Source: Ramlibacter humi (lineage in GTDB: Bacteria; Pseudomonadota; Gammaproteobacteria; Burkholderiales; Burkholderiaceae_C). From it: a stretch of 64,000 nucleotides of DNA. This document shows, one piece after another, positions 55,906 to 63,898 of this stretch (positions within the stretch are counted from its first letter, which is position 1; each line of letters begins with the position of its first letter). The stretch is taken from positions 124,001 to 188,000 of the forward strand of contig NZ_SMLK01000003.1 in assembly GCF_004681975.1 (NCBI RefSeq), given 5' to 3'. The notes under the pieces are model-generated. The model had not been told where the DNA came from. It saw only the letters and a program-made list of their open reading frames with translations, and did not search any database. The position numbers were made by a program, and so were the translations under genes.

Positions 55906-56511
55906 GTGGAAGCCAAGACCCAGCGCAGCGAATTGACCCGTGCCGCCATCGTCGGCGCGGCGCTGGACCTTGCCGCCGCGGAAGGGCTGGAATCCATCAC
56001 GCTGCAGGCGGTGGCCGACCGCATCGGCCTTTCCAAGAGCGGCGTGTTCTCGCGCGTGGGTTCGCGCGAGACGCTGCAGAAGGCGGTGGTGGAAGAGTTC
56101 GGCCGCCGCTTCATCGACGACGTGTTCGTGCCGGCGATGCAGCAGCCCAAGGGCCTGCCGCGGCTGGACACCATCGTGCAGCGCTGGATCGTTCGCATGC
56201 GCGACGTCGAGGCCAGGTCCGGCTGCATCTTCAGCGCCGGCGCCTTCGAGCTGGATGATCGCGAGGGCCCGCTGCGCGACCTGCTGCATTCGGAAGTGAT
56301 GCGCTGGCGCGGCGCGTTGCGGCGCACCGTGCTGCAGGCCATCGAGGCCGGGCACCTGCAGGCCGACACCGATGCCGACCAGCTGGTCGGCGAGATCTAT
56401 TCGCTCGCGCTGGGCATGGTGCACGACGTGCGCTTCCTGCGCGACCACCGCGCCGCAGAGCGCGCACAAGCCAGCTGGCGCCGCCTGCTGGCGAGCTACC
56501 TGCCGCAGTAA
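55906..56511 (+). CDS. TetR/AcrR-family transcriptional regulator
   Basis: 201 residues from a GTG at 55906 (VEAKTQRSELTRAAIVGAAL). Helix-turn-helix: LDLAAAEGLESITLQAVADR then IGLSKSGVFSRVGSRETLQ; C-terminal TetR_C domain LDTIVQRWIVRMRDVEARSG with the CIFSAGAFELDD block seen in the YbiH-like subgroup. TAAAGT ends 7 bases before the GTG, so the mRNA is probably leaderless, and an operator-like palindrome covers this promoter, implying autorepression. The second copy of the palindrome precedes the following small-gene/hydrolase unit, its other likely target. Confidence 0.87.
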   Translation: MEAKTQRSELTRAAIVGAALDLAAAEGLESITLQAVADRIGLSKSGVFSRVGSRETLQKAVVEEFGRRFIDDVFVPAMQQPKGLPRLDTIVQRWIVRMRDVEARSGCIFSAGAFELDDREGPLRDLLHSEVMRWRGALRRTVLQAIEAGHLQADTDADQLVGEIYSLALGMVHDVRFLRDHRAAERAQASWRRLLASYLPQ

Positions 56512-56531
56512 CCGGGCCACCAGGAGGAGAC

Positions 56532-56594
56532 ATGGACCCTGAACGTTCGACCGAATTTCGCACGATTGTGCGAAGAAAGGAGCTGACATGCTGA
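56532..56594 (+). CDS. possible 20-residue leader ORF
   Basis: AGGAGGAG sits 5 bases before an ATG at 56532 that opens a 20-codon frame (MDPERSTEFRTIVRRKELTC) whose DNA includes the second TetR operator-like palindrome and ends 4 bases inside the next gene. The ribosome site is one of the strongest in the window, but the palindrome location in the frame argues that the region is a promoter. Could be a coupled leader peptide or a remnant of the start of a deleted gene. Confidence 0.25.
   Translation: MDPERSTEFRTIVRRKELTC
56557..56574. promoter_or_regulatory. TetR operator-like palindrome, site 2
   Basis: TTCGCACGATTGTGCGAA is palindromic except for its two central bases and shares 16 of 18 positions with the element at 55878-55895. 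It lies 14 bases before the 37-residue gene and 127 bases before the hydrolase gene, placing both under probable control of the adjacent TetR protein. Confidence 0.7.
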
Positions 56595-56701
56595 CCCTCC
56601 TCGCCCTGGCCGCGATCTATGCCGTTTGGCGCGCCGTCCGCGGCGCCGCCGAAGCCGTGCGCCACCTGCCGCGCCGCAACGACGACATGGTGTTCTTCTG
56701 A
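56588..56701 (+). CDS. small membrane-anchored protein, 37 residues
   Basis: Very short gene with AAGGAGCTGAC directly upstream. Translation MLTLLALAAIYAVWRAVRG then AAEAVRHLPRRNDDMVFF: one hydrophobic helix and a polar tail. The stop TGA overlaps the ATG of the hydrolase gene, so translation of the two is coupled. It lies behind the second TetR operator. No family recognised; the clean ribosome site and coupling support expression. Confidence 0.6.
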   Translation: MLTLLALAAIYAVWRAVRGAAEAVRHLPRRNDDMVFF

Positions 56702-57588
56702 TGACGGCGCGCACCACCCTGCAGGCCGCCTCGGCCTTCTACGACACCAGCCCGGGCGTGCGCGTGTTCCGCCTGGCGCTGGGCGCCTTCCAGCGCCTCT
56801 GGCCTTCGCTCGCCGTGCGCGCGGCCTACCGCCTGTTCGGCACGCCGCTGCCGCCCCGCTGGCTGCAACGCGGCGGTACGTGGAGCGCCGGCTGGCGCGT
56901 CGAGTCGTGGCCCTTCGAGGACGCCAGCCTCACGTTCTACTCGCCCGCCGCGGCGCCGCATGCACCCACGGTGCTGCTGGTGCACGGCTGGGGCGGGCAT
57001 GCGCGGCAGATGCTGGCGCTGGCCGATGCCGTCGCCAAGGCGGGACTGCGCCCGGTGCTGGTGGACCTGCCCGCGCATGGCCGCAGCCGCGGCAGCGTGA
57101 GCAACCTGCCGCAGTTCGCGCGCGCGATCGACTACGTGGCAGCGCGGCTGGCGCAGCAAGGCCACACGCTGCACGCCGTGATCGCGCACTCGCTCGGCGC
57201 CAACGCCGCGGCCTATGCGGCGGCGCGCGGCCTGGCGATGCAACGCCTGGTGCTGCTGGCGCCACCCGCCTCGCCGCGCGAGTTCACGCGCCTCTTCGCC
57301 GCGGTGTTCGGCTTGTCCGAAGCCACGCGCGCCCGCATGCAGTCGCGCATCGAAGCGCGTGAAGGCGTGCTGATGGCGCAGTTCGAGCCGCACGCCTCGG
57401 GCCCGCGCATCCGCGCTTCGACGCTGGTGGTCCACGACCGCGCTGACAGCATCAACCGCTTCCACGACGGCGAGGCGTTCGTGGCGGCCATTGCCGGTGC
57501 GAAACTGCTGCCGACGGAGGGACTGGGCCATCGCAAGCTCTTGAAAGAGCCATCGGTCTTGGAGGCCGTGGCCACCTTCCTGCGCTGA
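56701..57588 (+). CDS. alpha/beta hydrolase
   Basis: 295-residue alpha/beta hydrolase with an N-terminal ~75-residue extension. Motifs: oxyanion VLLVHGWGGHARQM, nucleophile VIAHSLGANAAAYAA, acid in VVHDRADSINRFHDG, and His in GLGHRKLLKEPSV. Substrate unknown; the nucleophile elbow AHSLGA differs slightly from the usual GxSxG (AHSLG). Translationally coupled to the 37-residue gene and probably repressed by the neighbouring TetR protein. Confidence 0.85.
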   Translation: MTARTTLQAASAFYDTSPGVRVFRLALGAFQRLWPSLAVRAAYRLFGTPLPPRWLQRGGTWSAGWRVESWPFEDASLTFYSPAAAPHAPTVLLVHGWGGHARQMLALADAVAKAGLRPVLVDLPAHGRSRGSVSNLPQFARAIDYVAARLAQQGHTLHAVIAHSLGANAAAYAAARGLAMQRLVLLAPPASPREFTRLFAAVFGLSEATRARMQSRIEAREGVLMAQFEPHASGPRIRASTLVVHDRADSINRFHDGEAFVAAIAGAKLLPTEGLGHRKLLKEPSVLEAVATFLR

Positions 57589-57656
57589 AAGCGCCCTTGC
57601 CCCGCGCCGCGCCGCGCGCGTACATTCGCCTCATCGACAACGGAGAGGAGAAACGA

Positions 57657-58982
57657 ATGTTCAACTGGACGGAAAAACCGGCGCAGGTGCTGCAACAAGG
57701 CGGCGTCATCGCGCCCGACGAGCGCCTGCCCTGGCCGCAGACCGCGGCCATGGGCGTGCAGCACGTCATCGCCATGTTCGGCGCCACCGTGCTCGCGCCC
57801 ATCCTCATGGGGTTCGACCCGAACCTGGCCATCCTCATGAGCGGCATCGGTACGCTGATCTTCTTCCTGATCACCGGCGGCAAGGTGCCCAGCTACCTGG
57901 GCTCCAGCTTCGCCTTCATCGGCGTGGTGATCGCGGCCACCGCGTACGCGGGCAAGGGCCCAAACGGCAACATCGGCGTGGCGCTGGGCGGCATCATCGC
58001 CTGCGGCGTCGTGTACATCGTCATCGGCGCCATCGTGCAGGCCGCGGGCACGGGCTGGATCGAACGCCTGATGCCGCCTGTGGTCACCGGCTCGGTGGTG
58101 GCGGTCATCGGCCTGAATCTCGCCAGCATCCCGGTGAAGAACATGGCGTCCAGCACCTTCGATTCGTGGATGCAGGCCGTCACCTTCGTCTGCGTGGCGC
58201 TCGTCGCGGTGTTCACGCGTGGCATGGTGCAGCGCCTGCTGATCCTCATGGGCCTGATCGTCGCCAGCATCGTGTACGCGGTGCTCGCCAACGGCCTGGG
58301 GCTGGGCAAGCCGATGGACCTGAGCGGCATCGCCGCGGCCGCATGGGCCGGCGCGCCTGCATTCGCGGCGCCGCAGTTCAACAGTTCCGCGATGCTGCTG
58401 ATCGCGCCGGTGGCCATCATCCTGGTGGCCGAGAACCTGGGCCACATCAAGGCCGTGACCGCGATGACGGGCCGCAACCTTGACGCCTACATGGGCCGCG
58501 CGTTCATCGGCGACGGCGTCGCCACGGTCGTCAGCGGCTTCGCGGGCGGCACCGGCGTGACCACGTACGCGGAAAACATCGGCGTGATGGCGGCCACCAA
58601 GATCTACTCCACCGCGGTGTTCGTGCTGGCGGCGGCCATCGCCATCGTGCTGGGCTTCTCTCCCAAGTTCGGCGCCGTGATCCAGGCCATCCCGCTGCCG
58701 GTGATGGGTGGCGTGTCCATCGTGGTGTTCGGCCTCATCGCCGCCGCGGGCGCCAAGATCTGGGTGGACAACCGCGTGGACTTCTCGGACAACCGCAACC
58801 TCATCGTCGCGGCCGTCACGCTGGTGCTGGGCACGGGCGACTTCACGCTGAAGTTCGGCGGCTTCGCGCTGGGCGGCATCGGCACCGCCACCTTCGGCGC
58901 CATCCTGCTGTACGCGCTGCTCAGCCGCGGCGGCCAGGCGCGCCCGATGCCGGCGGCCACGCCGGCGCCCGGCTCGCACTAA
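57657..58982 (+). CDS. uracil-xanthine permease family (NCS2) transporter
   Basis: Inner-membrane nucleobase transporter of the NCS2 family, 441 residues with ~14 helices. Characteristic: PQTAAMGVQHVIAMFGATVL with the conserved QH, SYLGSSFAFIGVVIA, AENLGHIKAVTAMTGRNLD with the substrate-binding Glu, and GGTGVTTYAENIGVMAATK with a second Glu and Asn. Pattern favours the uracil (UraA/RutG) branch. ATG at 57657 after GGAGAGGAGAA; TACATT at 57620-57625 is a possible -10. Confidence 0.93.
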   Translation: MFNWTEKPAQVLQQGGVIAPDERLPWPQTAAMGVQHVIAMFGATVLAPILMGFDPNLAILMSGIGTLIFFLITGGKVPSYLGSSFAFIGVVIAATAYAGKGPNGNIGVALGGIIACGVVYIVIGAIVQAAGTGWIERLMPPVVTGSVVAVIGLNLASIPVKNMASSTFDSWMQAVTFVCVALVAVFTRGMVQRLLILMGLIVASIVYAVLANGLGLGKPMDLSGIAAAAWAGAPAFAAPQFNSSAMLLIAPVAIILVAENLGHIKAVTAMTGRNLDAYMGRAFIGDGVATVVSGFAGGTGVTTYAENIGVMAATKIYSTAVFVLAAAIAIVLGFSPKFGAVIQAIPLPVMGGVSIVVFGLIAAAGAKIWVDNRVDFSDNRNLIVAAVTLVLGTGDFTLKFGGFALGGIGTATFGAILLYALLSRGGQARPMPAATPAPGSH

Positions 58983-58992
58983 CATCGGCGCG

Positions 58993-59415
58993 ATGCGCAT
59001 TTGGAAAAAGCCGATCTCCGTCGAACACCTGACCGAGGTGCACGTGGGTACCGCCGTGCAGCACCTCGGCATCGAGTTCCTGGAGGTCGGCGACGACTTC
59101 ATCCGCGCGCGCGTGCCGGTGGACACGCGCACGCGCCAGCCTTACGGCATCCTGCACGGCGGGGTGTCGGTGGTGCTGGCCGAGACGCTGGGCTCGTGCG
59201 GCGCGATGTACGCCAGCGGTGAAGACCAGCGAGCCTTTGGCCTGGACATCAACGCCAACCACCTGAAGGCCGCGCCTTCGGGCTGGGTCACCGGCACCGC
59301 GCGGCCGGTGCACATCGGCCGCAGCACGCACGTGTGGGCCATCGAGATGACGAACGAGAAGGGTGAGCTCACCTGCGTCGCGCGCATCACGATGGCGATG
59401 CTGCCGGCGCGCTGA
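58993..59415 (+). CDS. PaaI/MenI-type hotdog thioesterase
   Basis: 140-residue hotdog-fold acyl-CoA thioesterase. Visible: DTRTRQPYGILHGGVSVVLA then ETLGSCGAMYAS, with the catalytic Glu after the HGG motif, and the ligand segment FGLDINANHLKAAPSGWVTG. Similar to the 1,4-dihydroxy-2-naphthoyl-CoA/phenylacetyl-CoA thioesterase group (YbdB/MenI/PaaI). Ten bases after the permease stop, so possibly cotranscribed. A large inverted repeat follows its stop. Confidence 0.88.
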   Translation: MRIWKKPISVEHLTEVHVGTAVQHLGIEFLEVGDDFIRARVPVDTRTRQPYGILHGGVSVVLAETLGSCGAMYASGEDQRAFGLDINANHLKAAPSGWVTGTARPVHIGRSTHVWAIEMTNEKGELTCVARITMAMLPAR

Positions 59416-59421
59416 AGGGCC

Positions 59422-59533
59422 GACTCCCTTACGCAGAGCTCGCGGAGGAGACGCAGAGGTCGCAGAGAAATGTCCTGATGGTTTCTTCTCTGTGTGCCCC
59501 GCGTGAACTCTGCGAGCTCTGCGTAAGGGAGTC
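59422..59533. repeat. long inverted repeat with internal CGCAGAG units
   Basis: A perfect 22-bp inverted repeat (arms 59422-59443 and 59512-59533; left arm begins GACTCCCTTACGCAGAG) encloses 68 bases that hold further ACGCAGAG and TCGCAGAG units and a smaller stem GCAGAGAA/TTCTCTGT. It lies exactly between convergent genes and could act as a bidirectional terminator, but the arms lack a T-run, and the composition (repeated CGCAGAG/CTCTGCG) is that of a mobile or dispersed palindromic repeat. Confidence 0.85.
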
Positions 59534-59541
59534 CGCTTTCT

Positions 59542-60102
59542 TCAGCCTTCGCGAGCCATCCGCTCGCTCTTCCAGTAGACGTCGTCGCCGCCGTCCATGC
59601 GGTTGAGCACGCGCGCCAGCACGAACATCAGGTCGGACAGGCGATTGAGGTAGCGCCGCGGCGTTTCGTTCACCGCCTCCACCTGGCCCAGCGCCACCAC
59701 CGCACGCTCGGCGCGGCGCGCCACGGTGCGGCACACGTGGGATTGGGAAGCCGCGCGATTGCCCGCCGGCAAGATGAATTCCTGCAGCCGCGGCAGCTTG
59801 GCGTTGTGCGTGGCCAGCGCGTCGTCCAGCACCGCCAGCGCCTCGGGCTTGAGCAGCTCGTAGCCGGGGATCGACAGCTCGCCGCCCAGGTTGAACAGCT
59901 GGTGCTGCACCTCCACCAGCAGCGGCCGCACGTCGCCGGGCAGCTCCTCGCACAGCAGCACGCCGATGTGCGAGTTGAGCTCGTCCACGTCGCCCATCGC
60001 CTGCACGCGCAGGCTGCTCTTGGGCACGCGGGTGTTGTCGCCCAGGCCGGTCGTTCCGTCGTCGCCGGTGCGCGTGGCGATCTGCGTCAGGCGGTTGCCC
60101 AT
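59542..60102 (-). CDS. ATP:cob(I)alamin adenosyltransferase (PduO type)
   Basis: Transfers the adenosyl group of ATP to cob(I)alamin to form coenzyme B12. 186 residues. ATP-binding N terminus IATRTGDDGTTGLGDNTRVP, SHIGVLLCEELP, FILPAGNRAASQSHVCRTVA then RRAERAVV, and RRYLNRLSDLMFVLARVLN with the Asn/Asp of the active site. ATG 60102 follows AGGAGCAGCAACCG; an upstream open extension is noncoding. Provides cobalamin chemistry in the same region as metH, although MetH itself uses methylcobalamin. Confidence 0.93.
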   Translation of the reverse strand: MGNRLTQIATRTGDDGTTGLGDNTRVPKSSLRVQAMGDVDELNSHIGVLLCEELPGDVRPLLVEVQHQLFNLGGELSIPGYELLKPEALAVLDDALATHNAKLPRLQEFILPAGNRAASQSHVCRTVARRAERAVVALGQVEAVNETPRRYLNRLSDLMFVLARVLNRMDGGDDVYWKSERMAREG

Positions 60103-60221
60103 CGGTTGCTGCTCCTGTGATCTGCCTGAATTCTCCCACCGCGTGGCAAGCCAGGCCGCAGCGCGGTGCGAGGCGCGTCCTACGCGTACTGCCGTGTTCG
60201 CGCGACAGGCGATGACCCGGC

Positions 60222-60241
60222 GCTTGCCGAACATGGCAAGC
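60222..60241 (+). promoter_or_regulatory. small hairpin before the EF-hand gene
   Basis: GCTTGCC GAACAT GGCAAGC is a perfect 7-bp inverted repeat with six-base loop immediately before the AGGAGA ribosome site of the EF-hand gene. Could be an operator or a leader stem; nothing more can be said. Confidence 0.35.
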
Positions 60242-60257
60242 AACAGGAGATGCGACC

Positions 60258-61151
60258 ATGAAATCCCGCAGCCCTTCCTTCCGGGCTACCGTGCTCGCCG
60301 CCACCGTGCTCACGCTCTGCGCCGGCACGGCGTTCGCGCAACTGGCGGTGAACCGCACCGCCCCTGCACGCAGTGCGACCTCGCCCGCACGGGCTCCGCT
60401 GACCAGCGGCACGTCCGGCGGCGTCACCACGACAACCACGACCACCACCGGCGCGAGCACCATCGGCGAACTGGGCGGCACCTCCACGTTGCCCGCTGGC
60501 TCGCCTTCACCCTCGGGCCTGGCCTCGCCTTCCGCTTTCCCCAACGGGCTTCCCTCGCCGCTGCCCTTCCCCGCCGGCATCCCTTCGACGTCGATCGCCG
60601 CCCCCGGCACGTCCGCCGCCGCGACGGGTCCGACCACCACCACCGTCGCACCCAGCACCGCCGGCACGAGCACCGCCGGTGGCGTGGCCAGCAGCACGCG
60701 CGGCGTGGTGCAGGTGCCAGGCGCCACGGCGGCGCCCGCCACCAGTGCGGCCGATGCCGGCGCGGCGGGTGCGGCCGGCAACGCGGCTTTCGTGCTCGAC
60801 CCCAACGGCCCCGCGACCGCGGCCGGTGCGGTGGCGCCATCCGCCGGCGCGGTCGCTCCCATCACGGGCACCCTGCCGTCCACCGGTGCCACCGCGGTCG
60901 GCACCGTCGGCCCGCCCGGCAGCTTGAGCAACGGCACGCCCTCGGTGGCCGCCAATGTCGCCGGCCCGATCGGCCCGCTCACCGCGCTGCAGATCGCGCA
61001 GATGTTCGCCGTGGCCGACCTGAACCACGACGGCCTGCTCACGCGCGCGGAGGCGCTGCGCCTGCCGCTGGTGACGATGAGCTTCGACGACATGGACACC
61101 AACCGCGACGGCGTGGTGTCCCGCTCGGAATACGAGGCCAGCCTGCGGTGA
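60258..61151 (+). CDS. secreted low-complexity protein with C-terminal EF-hands
   Basis: 297 residues. Signal peptide SPSFRATVLAATVLTLCAGT then AFA; residues ~30-235 are a low-complexity region rich in Ala, Thr, Ser, Pro and Gly (e.g. TSGGVTTTTTTTTGAS, SPSGLASPSAFPNGLPSPL); the last ~60 residues carry two canonical calcium loops, DLNHDGLLTRAE and DTNRDGVVSRSE, both with all ligand positions filled. Probably an exported, calcium-binding protein; no enzyme domain. Low-complexity coding could evolve fast or expand. Bordered by a hairpin upstream and by the D-lactate dehydrogenase-like gene downstream. Confidence 0.8.
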   Translation: MKSRSPSFRATVLAATVLTLCAGTAFAQLAVNRTAPARSATSPARAPLTSGTSGGVTTTTTTTTGASTIGELGGTSTLPAGSPSPSGLASPSAFPNGLPSPLPFPAGIPSTSIAAPGTSAAATGPTTTTVAPSTAGTSTAGGVASSTRGVVQVPGATAAPATSAADAGAAGAAGNAAFVLDPNGPATAAGAVAPSAGAVAPITGTLPSTGATAVGTVGPPGSLSNGTPSVAANVAGPIGPLTALQIAQMFAVADLNHDGLLTRAEALRLPLVTMSFDDMDTNRDGVVSRSEYEASLR

Positions 61152-61228
61152 TGCGGTGATCCCGGGGGCTCGCCTCGGGTGACGGCACGGGGCGCGCGGC
61201 GTACACTGGCCGGTCGCCAGGAGACCCC

Positions 61229-62653
61229 ATGAACGCGCCCACCGCCCTCTCGCACCTCGTTCCTGAATTCCACCCGCGCGCGGTGCCGCAGGCGCTGCTC
61301 GACGCATTGGCGGCTCGCTTCGGCGCCCGGTGCTCCACCGCGATGGCGGTGCGCGAACAGCATGGCCGCGACGAGTCTTCGTTCGAGGTGCCGCCGCCCG
61401 CCGCGGTGGTGTTCGCCGAGAGCACGCAAGACGTGGCCGACGCGGTGGCGCTGGCGGCGAAACACGACGTGCCGGTCATCCCGTTCGGCGTCGGCTCCTC
61501 GCTGGAAGGCCACCTGCTGGCGGTGCAAGGCGGCATCAGCATCGACGTCAGCCGCATGAACAAGGTGCTGTCCGTCAACGCGGACGACCTGACGGTCACG
61601 GTGCAGGCCGGCGTGCTGCGCAAGCAGCTGAACGAAGAGGTGAAGAGCACGGGCCTGTTCTTCCCCATCGACCCCGGCGCCGACGCCAGCATCGGCGGCA
61701 TGACGGCCACCCGCGCCTCGGGCACGAACGCCGTGCGCTACGGCACCATGCGCGAGAACGTGCTGGCGCTGGAGGTGGTCACGGCCAGCGGTGAAGTCAT
61801 TCGCACCGGCACGCGCGCGAAGAAGTCGTCCGCCGGCTACGACCTCACGCGCCTGATGGTGGGCAGCGAAGGCACGCTGGGCATCGTCACCGAGATCACG
61901 CTGCGCCTGTACCCCATCCCCGAAGCCATCTCGGCGGCCATCTGCTCGTTCCCCAGCATCGAAGCCGCGGTGCGAACGGTCATCCAGGTCATCCAGCTGG
62001 GCGTGCCGATCGCGCGCGTGGAGCTGATCGACGTCAACACGGTACGCATGGTCAACGCGCACAGCAAGCTGGGCCTGCGCGAAGAGCCCATGCTGCTGAT
62101 GGAGTTCCACGGCTCGCCCAGCGGCGTGAAGGAACAGGCCGAGGTGGTGCAGGAGATCGCGGCCGAATTCGGCGGCAACGCGTTCGAGTGGGCCACCACC
62201 CCGGAAGAGCGCACGCGCCTGTGGACCGCGCGGCACAACGCCTACTTCGCGGCCATCCAGTCGCGCCCCGGCTGCCGCGCCATCAGCACCGACACCTGCG
62301 TGCCGATCTCCCGCCTGGCCGACTGCCTGCTGGATTCGGTGGCCGAAGCCGACGAGAGCAAGCTGCCCTACTTCCTGGTCGGCCACGTGGGCGACGGCAA
62401 CTTCCACTTCGGCTACCTGCTCGATCCCAACGACCCGAAGGAACGCGAGGTCGCCGAGGAGCTGAACCACAAGCTGGTGGCGCGCGCCCTGAGCCTGGGC
62501 GGCACCTGCACCGGCGAGCACGGCGTGGGCCTGCACAAGATGGGCTTCCTGGTCGACGAAGCCGGCGCGGGCGCGGTGGACATGATGCGCACGATCAAGC
62601 GCGCGCTCGACCCGAAGAACATCCTCAACCCCGGCAAGATCTTCTCGCTTTGA
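61229..62653 (+). CDS. FAD-binding oxidase, D-lactate dehydrogenase (cytochrome)/GlcD-like
   Basis: 474-residue PCMH-type flavoprotein of the D-lactate dehydrogenase/GlcD family. FAD-binding half: PVIPFGVGSSLEGHLLAVQG, IDPGADASIGGMTATRASGT, RLMVGSEGTLGIVTEI; C-terminal cap: LVGHVGDGNFHFGYLLDP and GEHGVGLHKMGFL with the conserved Glu/His. Oxidises a D-2-hydroxy acid such as D-lactate and passes electrons to a cytochrome or quinone. TACACT (61202-61207) and CCAGGAGA precede the ATG. Since glcE-glcF in this window lack glcD, this could be the missing catalytic subunit, but it resembles free-standing D-lactate dehydrogenase more. Confidence 0.9.
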   Translation: MNAPTALSHLVPEFHPRAVPQALLDALAARFGARCSTAMAVREQHGRDESSFEVPPPAAVVFAESTQDVADAVALAAKHDVPVIPFGVGSSLEGHLLAVQGGISIDVSRMNKVLSVNADDLTVTVQAGVLRKQLNEEVKSTGLFFPIDPGADASIGGMTATRASGTNAVRYGTMRENVLALEVVTASGEVIRTGTRAKKSSAGYDLTRLMVGSEGTLGIVTEITLRLYPIPEAISAAICSFPSIEAAVRTVIQVIQLGVPIARVELIDVNTVRMVNAHSKLGLREEPMLLMEFHGSPSGVKEQAEVVQEIAAEFGGNAFEWATTPEERTRLWTARHNAYFAAIQSRPGCRAISTDTCVPISRLADCLLDSVAEADESKLPYFLVGHVGDGNFHFGYLLDPNDPKEREVAEELNHKLVARALSLGGTCTGEHGVGLHKMGFLVDEAGAGAVDMMRTIKRALDPKNILNPGKIFSL

Positions 62654-62714
62654 ATGCCGGCCGCTCGCGGCCGGCACTCCGTTCGCGCGGAATAACATGC
62701 AGCGCGGACACCTC

Positions 62715-62749
62715 ATGAAGAAGGCCGGGCTTTGCCCGGCCTTCTTCAT
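62715..62749. terminator. rho-independent terminator after the D-lactate dehydrogenase gene
   Basis: ATGAAGAAGGCCGGGC TTT GCCCGGCCTTCTTCAT is a 16-bp perfect stem with a three-base loop. A second stem CACCGGC..AAACGC/GCGTTT..GCCGGTG follows at 62760-62790, serving the convergent CsgG-like gene. Confidence 0.85.
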
Positions 62750-62795
62750 CTGATCAGGGCACCGGCGAAACGCGTAGCGTTTTGCCGGTGAATAG

Positions 62796-63791
62796 TTACT
62801 GCTTGCGCATCATGATCGCTTTGACCCAGCCCGATCCCTTGGGCGTCGCGACCTTCATGAAGCCGTCCTGCTCCTGGCCCTCGGCGATCACTTCGTCGGT
62901 CTTGGACAGCGTCATCGCCAGCCCGGCGCTCTCGTTGGCGTCGCGGTACACCTTCACGCCCGCGATCTTCGCGAGGTAGACGTCGCCCGCCACCGCGGCG
63001 CCGGCCTTCACGCTGTGTGCGGCATTGGCTTGCGACGCGGGACCGGCCTTGGCCTGGATCAGCGACGGGTTGTTGCGGATGTTCAGCACGATCTTGTTCC
63101 AGTTGTCCAGGAACGAGGCCGCCACGATCTTGCCTTCGGCGGTGTTGGTGTAGCCGCCCAGCGCCGCGCCCGCCCCACCGCCGATCAGCGCGCCGCCGAT
63201 GTTGAAGTCGGTCTTCTGGGCGCTGCCTTCGGCCGCGGCCACCTGGATGCCCGAGCGCGTGTCGGCCATGGTCATGGACGTCTGCGCCTCCTTGAACTTC
63301 AGGCCGCCTGCAATGGCGCCCAACACGCGGCCGCCGCCGCCGCCGAACCCGCCCAGCAGGCCGCCGATGCCGCCGCCCACGCCGCCCGCGTTGTTGTTGG
63401 AGAAGACGACGCTGGGCGTGACCACGAAGTCGGCCGCCACCAGCTGGCCCTGGCCGACGTTCGCGCCGGCCTGCAGCTGGCCGCCTGCGGCGAGCGCGCG
63501 TTCCTGCATGACGTTCTGGAAAGCCGCGCCGCGCTCGACGATCTGGAAGCAGTTGGACTGCTGGATGATCAGCCGGATCATGCTGGTGGGCGAACCCAGC
63601 CCCATGGTCTGCAGCGACTGCAGCACCGCGTCCTGCGGCTCCACCACGGCGAGCGTGCCCTTGGGCGCGTCGCACTTTTCCACCTTCTGCGCGTCACCGG
63701 CGGGGCCGCTGGCGCCGCCCAGCGTCTGGGCTTGCACGAAGGGGGACAGCACGGCCAGCACGCCGGCGCCAAGCAGGAAGCGGGTACGCAT
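62796..63791 (-). CDS. CsgG/HfaB-family exported protein with C-terminal SH3-like domain
   Basis: 331 residues. Signal peptide RTRFLLGAGVLAVLSPFVQA; CsgG-like domain with QQSNCFQIVERGAAFQNVMQ and ADFVVTPSVVFSNNNAGG; a long glycine-rich loop (GGGIGGLLGGFGGGGGRVLG); alternating strands MTMADTRSGIQVAAAEGSAQ; and a C-terminal SH3-like segment VKVYRDANESAGLAM then GSGWVKAIMM. CsgG forms an outer-membrane secretion pore for curli; here no curli genes are adjacent and no lipobox Cys follows the signal peptide. Convergent with the D-lactate dehydrogenase gene and downstream of parB. Confidence 0.8.
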   Translation of the reverse strand: MRTRFLLGAGVLAVLSPFVQAQTLGGASGPAGDAQKVEKCDAPKGTLAVVEPQDAVLQSLQTMGLGSPTSMIRLIIQQSNCFQIVERGAAFQNVMQERALAAGGQLQAGANVGQGQLVAADFVVTPSVVFSNNNAGGVGGGIGGLLGGFGGGGGRVLGAIAGGLKFKEAQTSMTMADTRSGIQVAAAEGSAQKTDFNIGGALIGGGAGAALGGYTNTAEGKIVAASFLDNWNKIVLNIRNNPSLIQAKAGPASQANAAHSVKAGAAVAGDVYLAKIAGVKVYRDANESAGLAMTLSKTDEVIAEGQEQDGFMKVATPKGSGWVKAIMMRKQ

Positions 63792-63898
63792 CTTCAGGAC
63801 TCCTGGGAACGAGCACCCAGCTCATGGGTGCGGTAACGAGACGAATCCCGCGATTGTGCCCAGCAGCCGCCCGTCCGCCTGCTGGTTATTTCACGGAT

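Noticed and set aside
62757-62795. Stem CACCGGC/GCCGGTG near 62760 as a separate regulatory element
   Set aside because: Best explained as the transcription end of the CsgG-like gene on the minus strand.
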